NCBI RefSeq assembly: GCF_000003815.2
Contig: NC_049997.1
Coordinates: 8,581,158-8,645,157 of the forward strand
DNA from: Branchiostoma floridae
Taxonomy: Eukaryota; Chordata; Leptocardii; Amphioxiformes; Branchiostomatidae
Length of the DNA: 64,000 nucleotides
Reading direction: 5' to 3'
Positions 46,081-57,500 of this stretch are shown piece by piece. Made by a program: the position numbers and the translations under genes. A model generated the notes under the pieces. It did no database searches and was not told the origin of the DNA. It saw nothing but the letters and a program-made list of their open reading frames with translations. Numbering within the stretch: the stretch's first letter is position 1; each line of letters opens with the position of its first letter.

Positions 46081-48270
46081 CAACAGTGGCAGTGTCTGAG
46101 CTATGTCTAAGTGAATGTGGAAACCTACTGCTCTTCCTAAATACTAATAGATACTCGGTCACAATGGCTGACAAAAAAAGCCAACAATTGTTTAATTTGA
46201 AAAACTTTATTGTCAACACGGTACAAACTGCGCTCAATCGCTCTGATTTCACACGAATAATGGCCAGAGTGTGTAACGTTTAATTTGACCTGGATAACCG
46301 ACATCATCTCTTGTAGGTCCACTGATACAGTAGTGTTGCGCACACAGCAATTCAACTTTGGTTTGATTGTCAAACGTATCGAGTAGGGTTTATTTCAAGG
46401 CATCAGTTTGTACTACACGTGGCCTTTATAAACCATGTAAATACACTCAAATACGCCAAATTTCAATGTGCAAGACAATGCCAAACTGTTAAGCCAAAGT
46501 TGCTTATCTTTTAACTTTTAACTTGTCTATGGCAATAATGTCTGAAATTTCATGCGATTGTCGTTCTTTTTCTATGTGGGGTTAGAATGGTAACATATCA
46601 GTTAGCATATCTCTTAATACATACGAACACCCCTTCTTTGTACAAATACAACCAACGGTCTAACACTCACTACACGCTAGCCTCAAGCTCAAAAATATTC
46701 TTCTTTCAACAACAAAGTCGATCCGTAGCAAAAATATATCCTGAAAGGTGCAACATTTCAAAATCCACGCTAGCTACAGTAGGTTCTTTGTTGACTTTCG
46801 TTGGATATTTCCTGATTTCATTTGTGTGTGTAGCCGAAAATTCATACTTTTGTGGTGATATCAATGATTTACGGAGTGTATTCGTCAAGAATTAAAGACC
46901 ATCATAGTTGTGTTTTCATTATACCATGCTTTGAAAATATTGTATGGTTTAGTGGTACATTATTGTAGGGTTAAAAGGTACACAGGCATCACAGAATGTT
47001 GTTACAACTTGCCCGGTAGGGGTCGTTTTCAAAGCAAGTACCAGAATATGTAACGAAATGCTTGCATTATGTCATACCCTCCTGAAAGAAGATTCGACAA
47101 GTCTAAAGATTACGGATATCTATTCTATACAATATTTTCAGTATAATGTCGTTCGGTTAGGTAATTTTCATTTGGGGAACTTTAAAGATTATCTGGTTAA
47201 AATAATTCATTACGTAAAAAAATTCAGTTGCTAACTTCGCAATGATAAACTTTTAGTTCATATTACAATAATTAAATATCAAAACGTATATCATTTTAAA
47301 TTAACCAAATAATAACAGGTAAGGCGTGTTTGCTGTTGACGAAACAACTACTAGAAAGAAGAAGAAAACGTAGTTTGTACAAAGAGGAAAGGAAGAAAAT
47401 CCTACTTTTCATACATGCAGAAAAATACTTAGAACATTGATGAACTCAATTAACATAACTTATAAGAGAAACCATTTCTACGTGTTATAGCTAAATCTAA
47501 AAGAAAACGGTATTTCAAAAATAACCCTTAAAATCGAATAACTTTCAAACATAGTATAATTAAAAATGTCGACTATTCAACCATGCACTTCCCTGAAAAT
47601 TTTACCAAGTCCAGGGGATGTACTAGTAGTTTGCCTTCGTTAGCCTTTTGATTTAATTGAACAGTGCTTGGCCCTACACTGTAGCTTAAGCAATCAATTT
47701 GTGGGTCAATAGTCACTCTATGTTTTAGTGCTACATTATCATTGCAGTTGTAAGCTTGCTGGCGTAGAGTTACAAGCATTAGAAATACTTACAATGAAGC
47801 TATAACCTACCAAACACTAACTGTAACTTTTATGTACAAAATAATAACAGCACCAATGAGAAACCTTATAGAAATAGCTCTCAACAATCTGTTGATGAAG
47901 AAAATAGGAAGTTAAATGCCAGATTGTTTCATTAGTTTTCACTGAAGTTTTCGACGTATTCAATTACGAAATGAGTTCGGACAAAAATGTGTCTTTAGAA
48001 GTTCTTATCCGTGATATTCGGTCAACAGTTTTTGTCTTTTCAAATAAGGCAAAATTTACTTGCTGTGGCCTAAGGAAAGGTTTACGGAAAATGTTGAATC
48101 TATTTTCTTCCAAATAATTCTCTGTGGTGTAGGAATGTTCACATTTGGAATATGTAAACGCATCAGCCTCTTCCATACTGTTTTAAGGGCTACATATAAC
48201 AGTGGATTGAAACTCAACAGTGGCATATTCCTATTCCTTTCAACAGAATTGTTCTATCCTAAAACGCATG
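46081..48270. other. Intergenic sequence 3' of the minus-strand MS4A-like gene
   Basis: AT-rich and largely featureless. A TTTATT at 46206-46211 is AATAAA on the minus strand and might end that gene's transcript. No coding exon supported. Confidence 0.4.
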
Positions 48271-48566
48271 CTAGACGCTAGCTGGTTCCGGTTCTGCTGC
48301 TGCTTCCGGTTCCGGTTCAGCTGCCACTTCTGGTTCCGGTTCAGCAGCCGTGGCTTCCGGTTCCGATGCCGGTTCTGTTGTTGCTTCCGATTCCGGTGTG
48401 GATGCAGCTGCTGGCTCGGGTTCGGGCGAAGCTTCAGCTTCCGGTTCCGGTTTGGCTTCCGGTTCCGGTTCCGGCTTGGACTCAGGAGGTGGCGCAGTCT
48501 CAGTGATTGTCTCTGCAGTTTCCTTGGCAACGTCAGGGGTAGGGGTTGCTTCTTTCGGGGTCTTGT
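48271..48566 (-). CDS. Last exon: acidic Glu/Pro/Ala-repeat tail
   Basis: Begins DKTPKEATPTPDVAKETAE and continues with PEPEPEAKPEPEAEASPEP and EPEPEVAAEPEPEAAAEP, ending ASV then TAG. The repeats come from a GAACCGGAACC-type purine-rich minisatellite within the coding exon. It joins the previous exon in phase 1 (G plus AC). Expected to be a disordered cytoplasmic tail. Confidence 0.75.
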
Positions 48567-51500
48567 CTGGTAACAAGAAAAATGTTTGTTGTTTTCATCA
48601 TTATGCTAATCATTACACTAAAGTATTGCACTCACCTGAACCATTTAGTCGAGCATTCAAAAGCTGGACAGCAACAGCTATGGAGTCATTATTATTCCCG
48701 TCATGTTGGTAGGGTGGATAGACCAAGTAGGTTGCAATACATCTTTAAATCTCCTTGGAAAGAACGGAATTATTTTAGTCTTGTGATCTTGAAATGCGAA
48801 GGAGCAAAAGCCAAACTTTTGATGCAGGGCAGGAAATCAAATATTTTCAGAAAAAAATTTCCCATAATGCCTCTGTGTCTTTAACCCTCCAACATGGCGG
48901 ACGCAATGTTACGTCATCGTCACCTGACTGCAATATCACACATTAGAGTCTTCTGGTGCCCGTCAGTTGCCGTTTCATCTGGATTATTAACGTCAGGAAC
49001 TGAAAGCCACACAAATGACGCCAAGCAGCAAGCTGCATACTTACCAACATGGGGCAAAGCAGGCTCTAAATCAAATAAAACGGGTCTTCTCCAAGAGGCG
49101 GTGGGTGGTAGGGGAGGGGAAGGGGGAGGGGCACTGCGGTCTTTAGATCAAAAGGGTGGGAGGGGGAGGGGAAGACACAAATGAAAAATAAACAAAAACG
49201 ACATGAAGACTTTGACTCGACCTAAAACAAGGGACGATTTAGGATGGGTGGTAAGTTAACTGCAGACGACTGTACGACAGTGTGTTAGCGTTATGTACAT
49301 CCTGGCAAAGATGAGTTGTTGTGTCAGCGCGCATGCGCCAATATTCAAATGGCGCGGAGACGAGACCAGCATTCTTTACTGTTTAAGACTCACCTAAAAC
49401 TTAATTCAATCATCAGTGTCAGTCTGTGACCCGGAATTAGGCACTAGGCTCTGCACCGGCACAAAATAAACAAATGTGGATTAGTTCAGACAAAAATTAA
49501 AGAAAAGAATTAACGTGAAAATTATTTTTAAAAAAGAAGGGAATTTAGGGTCAGTGTATTGGGATAAGGGTTGGGAAATTGTGGTGAGGATAGAATAAAT
49601 TGGAATAGTTGGGAAGGGTAAAAACAAAACAGAAAATGACAAAATAACATAAATTAGAGAAATTGACAAACAAAATTTTGACGAAATCATAGAGTGGTGT
49701 TAAGGTCAACACTGAAGAAAAAGAAAATAAATGCAGTGAAAATATAGGAAAAAAAAACTTGGACTTTGGGCGTCTCCTTGCCTGTTTGGCATGTTTATAT
49801 GTTCACTCCAGCTTTCCCCTCGTCGTCTCTGCTTCTCACTGATCTTACCTATTCGTTTATTTTGTAAAAAAAAAAGTGAAGTCTTCCCTACCTGTAGCAA
49901 CAATCTTGATGGACCCGTCCGGCTGCTGGACTGCCCTTTGACCTGGCTTCAGAGCCACGGCCTTGGTCCCGTCATACACCACGATAGCCGGGGCCTGGGT
50001 TCAACAATAACACAAAAGCGTCACACAAATGTTGTGATTACTGACCCTGAAAAAGGGAACAATGATAAAAGTGTATGTGTATGGCACATAGCAAGATGTC
50101 CATACCACAAACATATCACAGAAATGTTTATCTTTCGTCCTTGTTAACCATTATGGTAACAAAAGTTAACCTGGTATCCATTGTAACTAAGGACTATCTC
50201 GTCGTGTCCATGGTGACCAAACTTCACCTGGTATCCATGACAACGAAGGACCATGGTAACCAATATAAACATGGTATCTACGGCAACCGAGACTTCACCA
50301 TGGTAACCAAACTTCACCTTATATCCATCGCAACTAAGACTTACCTCGTGACCATGGTAACCAATATTCACCTGGTTTCCATGACGACTAAGACTAAGCA
50401 CATGATCATGATAATCAATAAACAACATAGTATCCATGGCAACGAAAAATTACCTCATGACCATGTAACCAAACTAAACCTTGTACCCATGGCAACTAAG
50501 ACTCTAAGGCCGTGGTAACTAACAAACTTAGCCTTGTATTCATGGCAACGATGAGTTACCTCATGACTATGGTAACCAAACTTCAACTTGTATCCATGGC
50601 AACTAAAGCCTACCTCGTGCCCATGGTAACCAGTGCAGAGTCCGAGGCAGCTGATGATGGCGGCGATGAGGGACAGGACGAACTCGATCACGGCGAAGAT
50701 GAAGATGATTCCCCACAGAGCCCAGTGGTCGTCCTGTAGGGCAAATGTTGAAGTTCAAATCCCGTTTTCATTACTGTGGACGCCAGACTGTTTGCAGGGA
50801 TTACACAGACCAACTCTAGGGCCAACATACGTCCGAGTGAATTCTACAAATTCCCCTAAAAGTTAGATATTATCAGGATCGGGCCCGGGCTAGGGCATAC
50901 TAATAATGACAGGCTGGGGGTCTGGCATCCAGGCTCCGTTTCCATGTACATGTACAGGAATAAATAGAAGGTACGGAATCTGTTGATATGCAACTAATCT
51001 CTTACCGAGTCTTTCATAATTGAAGGTTCTTCGATCAAATCAAAAGTAGTAAGTATTTCAAATAATAGACAAAGTTGTTCTACTTTATAATAGTTACTAG
51101 ACGCAGTTAACACAACACTAGCTTGGATACGTAGAGCCTAGGGGATAGAAGTAATTCGATGGAATACCGTGTACAAAGCCGCTGGCGCCGTTACATGCTT
51201 ATAATACTTTACAAATAGACAATAACTGTAAGAAAATGTCAAAACAAGACTTGTTTACTTAATGTTATGCAAGGACGATCATGCTATCGACACAATATGT
51301 AAATATGTCTCCATGTGTTCAAAAAGAGAGAAGAACATGTTTAGATGCAGTCATTAGAGATTGTAACACATAGTGCCTTAGTTCCTTTTCCATTTAGACT
51401 AGTTTAAAAGCATTGTATAAGTTTAGTTTTTTCCTCTGCATCCAGAAGACCATATGTGGTCCTCTTGTGCATTTAGCCCTCGGGCATGAATATGCAATAA

Positions 51501-54500
51501 AGATTATCATATAATGAAAAAAGAAGTCAAACCTTCCAGTGAAGTATGTAGAATCATAAGATAGCTGTATAGAATAGACACTTGTTACTTTTTACTGTCT
51601 GTATCCTTGCATATAGCCTACGGGCATGAATATGCAAATAAATGAATATATGTAATGAAAGTTGACTAATACAGATACATGTGTAGACTCACATAGTATG
51701 GCCAGTAGATTTCGGGCTCCTCGGTGGGCCCTGCGGTGTCGGCCCCGGCGGCTGGTCCGGTGCCGCCCAGCACGTTAGCGGTACCCGGCACGGATGCAGG
51801 GGTCGGGAACTCAGCATCGTTACCGGTGGCGGTGGGGCGAATCAGGGTGACGTACGGGGGCTGTAAAATCAGAATTATGATGATGTAATACTTCCTGCAA
51901 CCTATGATCCACTGCTTACTGAGTCACGTGTTCTATCTACATAACGTGACGTCACGACAGCAGTGGATTGTTCATTCCATGACGAAGATTGGTGCTGTTC
52001 AGTCGCAAATTTGCGAGTCCAATTTTTGTGTTGGACATTACAGTTAAACTTAAGTTCAATAAGTATGATGATGTAGTTGGAAATGCTTACTAGCTGAATT
52101 CAAAGAATTGGGACTTATCCGGATTTTACCCCGAAAAGACCGCCCGAAATTAAACAGGGAGAGGAAAATATAGGAAAACATTTCATTTGCTTTTGTCAGT
52201 TTTGAGCAACTTGTTTCTGTTTGAACTCCAAACTGACGGGGCACAGTTCACGTCCCCAGGGTGGTCTTAGTGTACCCTGGGATCGTGAACACTTCCAGCC
52301 TGCCACGCGTCCGTCATCAGTCCGTTAATAATGTATCATCTACCCGGCAGGGATGTTTTGTATACTCAGAGATACGAAAGGTGCCTGATCCCTTGGAGGT
52401 GGCTTCTTTGAGACATTTGCTGACAAGTTGTTGGGTCTAACTAAATTCCATTCATTCATGCTCAAGGCAAAGATAAGGGAAACTGTATTATTCTCCAAAA
52501 AAAAAATGTTACAGTTGTTGATCGTTTTTTACTTTAAGAATTACGAAACTTTGTAATTTGAATTTCCTTGTTAACACAACATCTTTAACGTATCTTTGTT
52601 GTTACGCTGATGTCCTGCATGCTAAACAACACACAACGAAACAGTGATTTATATAATACGAAACCACTCTAATATTCACCTCACCAAACTCTATACCTAC
52701 AGTAAACAAACATTTAAAAAAAGCGAAAGAAAAACAGAAGAGGAGACAGCAAAACCAAGCTACATCTAGGACAAAACATACAAAAAACGGACGGTTCTAT
52801 AAACTANNNNNNNNNNNNNNNNNNNNNNNNNNNNNNNNNNNNNNNNNNNNNNNNNNNNNNNNNNNNNNNNNNNNNNNNNNNNNNNNNNNNNNNNNNNNNN
52901 NNNNNNGTAGCTGCCACTTCCCATCATGAAATGTAGATGTCATCTAGTTCCAACTTAATCAGCAACAGCTAATCGGAAGCCCCTCAGGCTAGCTTCCCTT
53001 TTGTACTAACCCAATGAGTTCATCTAATAATTAGAAAAACGCCCGGCCTTACAATCGGTTTCTTTGTAACAAACAGTTCTTTGATGGACTAAAAACACTC
53101 ACTACGCCCGCTGTGCTTCTCGTACGCAATTCTCGTTTTATCTCTCCTGGGTTTGCAAGACTATGTCAGTTTTCTATGTCTACCAACTAACAACGAAAAT
53201 AGTAGTCACTATCTGCATCAAATTAAATAAAAAGGAGTTTAAAGAAAGCAAAATGTTTGAAAAAAAAAGTTGTTTTGCCTCACCAGACAGCCATTCTCGG
53301 GTCTCCGTGCTGAAGCCACAGCAAAGACACCAGCGATGATCACCTGTAAGTAACACACAACAATTAAGTCAAGCGCAAACTGCAGTCCAAGTCTTCTAAA
53401 CGATTTGTACACACTAGAAACAGCTTGCATGTTGCAAAGGCCTAACAATAATAACATCTGCTTTTTGAAAAGTAATCTAAAACTTTAGCGTTTTTACATA
53501 TACATGACGTTTACTATATATTTCTTCCTTTTCCATTACGATATTTTTTTACTACTGCGGTTACACCAACAGGCACTTTTGAAATCCTTTGGAATCACCT
53601 AGCCAAATTGGTAGTATGTCACGTCCGCGGACGTTTGCGGGGTAAAACTATGTTTTCAAAGTCTCTGCCAGATTGAATACGCTGGCTACTATTGGGAGAA
53701 AACGTTTCAGGGGACTGTGGGGAGTTTTGCTACCTAAGCAGGGGAGATGGTCGGCCGCGCAACCGGAGGAGAAACATGGACCCAAGGGTGGACTGACTCT
53801 TCTGGCCAATTTCCCGATTTTTTTGTCGAATTCTACAATCCCCGTACCTCCGTAGGAAGGCCTGGTTAAGCCTTCAAACAGACAACACTTATATAGTCGT
53901 GCGACTGTTATTGACTATTCGTTGTGGGCAACATTATTGACTATTCGTTGTGGGCAACATGTGAATGCCAGGACCCCATCACAAGAACTCATAACAAAAG
54001 TATCCACTTGGGCTTCTTCAAACGAGTGTTTGTCGTGCCAAGAAAAATTCCAGCCCAACTCCAACCCCTGAAACGACCTTGGGTGCCTAATATGTAATGT
54101 GAACCGCAAGGTCACGGCAGCTAATTGAATCCAGACTTCAGAACTGCATTAGGATCCTTCTAACAGTACCATACACTCCCCACAACAGAGAGACTGTTTT
54201 CCACACAAACGTATATCGTTGTACACTAGTTGTCTTGCTTCAGTATGCTTGGTCTGCAACTATTGACACCGCATCAAAACTGCATCTACACTTTGAACAA
54301 TTTGGAATGCAGTAGTTTCCTTGTCAATTTAGAATCCAATCTTAATCGTTATCTGGCGCAATATGAAAATTGTTATTACATTTTAACCGATTTACGCCAT
54401 CGTATGTGTTTCGATTTGTTTCCCCTGTAATTAGCCTTCGAGCATTAGTTGCAAAATAAATATGTTGTACTTGACATTTCATCTATTAAGCTGAGAAACA

Positions 54501-57500
54501 TGCTAAAGTAAACCATTCTAGAACCAAAACACTTTATTTCTAGGACTTCATTTTCGATATACTTGATCTATAAAATGTTACGGTAACTCCTTTGAGAAAA
54601 ACTGTGACGTAAGGCAAGTCACAAGACTGAATGACAAAGCACGATGAAGTCCCGGGACTCTATTAACGTCAACCCAAGACCCCCGAGGTTACACGTCTTT
54701 CCTGGTTCCTGCCGGTTGATGAGATAAACAGGCAGTCCGTAAAACCTAGAGTCACGAAGGGGACTTATAAATACATCTCTACATCAGGAGTATACCATAG
54801 TTTCTACCAGACTCCCGCCTGGCCGAATAAGGGGGTTTGTTTGTTTGTTTGGTTTATTGGGTCAAGTTAGGAATAAAAGCCTAGTACTAGTAGTAGGAGT
54901 TAATTGGCCTAGGGGTGTTGGTAAACTGTATTCTTCGGCCATCTAACTTTTCTGGCGTGTTTTCAGTCTTATTTGGCCAATTTTTACTATTTTTCCAGTG
55001 GCCTATGAAGCATGGTAGAGGCTAAGTAGACCTATGGAAGAGAGAAGATTAGATTGATATCCAAGACTTCAACTGTTTGCTTCTTCTCTCAATGGAAACG
55101 GTAATATACATGTGTTAGGTCAATTAAGATATACAAATAGTACAATGATTCCAAAAAGTAATAAAAGTTTTAGGGCGTAGTATTCATCGATCTATACCGT
55201 ATGCACAACTCAGTATTCAAACCATGATTTCCCAGTCCTATTCATTTGTAAAATCGAAAAGTAGTTGGTTGGATTACTCGAGGCTTGTGCTTGTGTCGAT
55301 TAAGCATTCTAGTGAAGTTCTAGTACGTCATTCTTCCAAATTGAGACCACCCTAACAAGATTATTCTAGCTGGTTATCTCGTTAAATCTCGGGCTGCCTC
55401 GTTATGTCTCGCGTGAGGACGGGGAGACAGGCTTGTTTGTCAAGTTCGATTTGGATTCTAATGCAGGCTATTATTTTCTTTACAGGGCCAACAACAAATC
55501 AAACAACAGAAAGTATTAAATCCTCTTGCGTCATAATTTTCTCCCGTTCAGAACATCTCTTTACACTTTCCATTTTCTTCCTCCTTGGTATTCAACAAAA
55601 AGCGAGATAAATGTATTTTGCTCGAGTTTATAACTAAAAAAGCATTGAGTAAACTGTGTAACTCAAATGCATTTGAAAAATCTACAATTGGTACGGAGCA
55701 ATAACTTGCTAACAAGCCGTCTTTTCGTTCTCACGAAGATATAATGACAAAGTAACTGGATGTTGTTTTGACTGCTGTTGATTCTATTAACGATTTCACC
55801 AAAGGTTGTTCAGACTCGGTTGTTTCAGATGACCGATCTGTCATTGAAGCTGGTCAGCTGACATACTTTTCTTTCAGTTTCACACCAAAATGTCGTCTGA
55901 AACAATATGGCCGACCATTCACGACCTAGCTTTCTAAACTGATTGATAAACTAGTAGTGTACTTGATCCCTAATACAACTTCCGTTCAAGACTTCATTTC
56001 AGATCCATTTTCTAACAATAAAGCACCTTACCTCAATTTTGTGAGATTTTTTTTTGGGGGGGGGGGGGCGGGGGGGGGGGTGATTTTCAAATTTCGCCGT
56101 AGCAATGCTGTGAATTATAGATTATACAATGTACAACTTCGAAGTACACAAAAATACAAAACAAAAATACGCGTACGACCGTTCGTTTAGAGTTAACTGA
56201 ATCAATCAACTAGAAGATGGTGTCAAATTATCAAGATAATTTAAATGCCATTCCTTCCCTCTTTAGCCCTTATTTCGAAATGATCGACAGTTGAGTACAC
56301 CTTGGTGACATGAGATTGATCCAATGATTGATTGACTTGGAATTCGTAACACATGTTGGTCCTCCTCCTTATTTAGTACATAGCAGCGGTTATTTAGTAC
56401 GTACGAAACGAAAACAATTCACAAAACAAAACTATATTACTGCAGAACAGATATCAGCGTTCGGTTGCAGTATCCAAGAAAGCCACCAAGGCGTAGGCAG
56501 CCAATTTTATTTCCCGTAATTCGTAGGGAAAACCATCTTATCTACGTAATTCGTAGCGAGGCGACCAAATTTAGCGTAATTGCCTTCCTTGATTTAGCGT
56601 AATACGTAGGGGGTTCTTTTAAATTCAGCGTAAATCGTTGTCGGAACTCCCCATGCAGACCCTCTTACCAAAAAGAAACCCTCTAGCAAAAAATCTTAGC
56701 TAGATTTTTAGTCTTAGTTAGACTTCTTGGCAAAGTTTTGAAAACAGTAAAACCACACCTGCAAGGAATAAAATACCTGATTTGAAGCTGTGTTAACTTC
56801 GGGTTATCTACTGCAAACAGGCGCACAGCTAACCTGATCGTTAAAAATTAGGTTTTTGAATTTTTTTTAAAATCAAGTCGTTACCTGCGACAAGAAAAAC
56901 TGTTGGTGGCGTGTGAACTGCTTGCCATTTTTGACATTTCCCACAGTGACACGTTCGGGCTCTCAGTAGCTTGTGGCGGTCAGACTACAATATTAGGTTA
57001 TGGATATGCGGTGTCGAGTTACCAGCAAAACGTGAAAATCCGCAACATTTCTTGGGGCTGAGGACAGGGTATGCCGACGGGGGTCACAAGGCGGTACCCT
57101 TGCCAGCGATGTAGTGTATGTAAGGGGCAGGAAATACAGTTGTGTATGTGACATATTCTTCATGCAGAGGTCATGGTCGAGGGGGTTGGGGTGGGGGGCA
57201 TGTGACGTGAGAAATCGCGGACACTACTAGTACTTACCCCCAAACCTCTGCTTGGAGTAAAAACGTTTGAGGGGGGGGCGGTAGCACTTATCAATATGGG
57301 AAGCTTTTGACTCGAAATTTGATTGTAAATCTATTTCAATTCTGGAGATATCTTACGAAGGGTCGGACTTGTATGACGTTTTAGTTGCAACAAACCCTTG
57401 CTCATAACGACACTCTTTCTTGCTGAAGCATTAGAGGGTAATAACTGAATTGTCCCTTGTCTGTACAGACACCAGGGGTCAACCAAACACCGAACGCTCC

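Noticed and set aside
46137-46373. Minus-strand frame with SGHYSCEIR, resembling the end of an Ig domain
   Set aside because: Only one short motif; no second cysteine spacing, Trp or splice structure to support an Ig exon.
50075-50518. Plus-strand frame of Met/Val/Thr/Lys repeats (LVSMVTKLHLVSM)
   Set aside because: Antisense translation of the exon-end minisatellite of the minus-strand gene.
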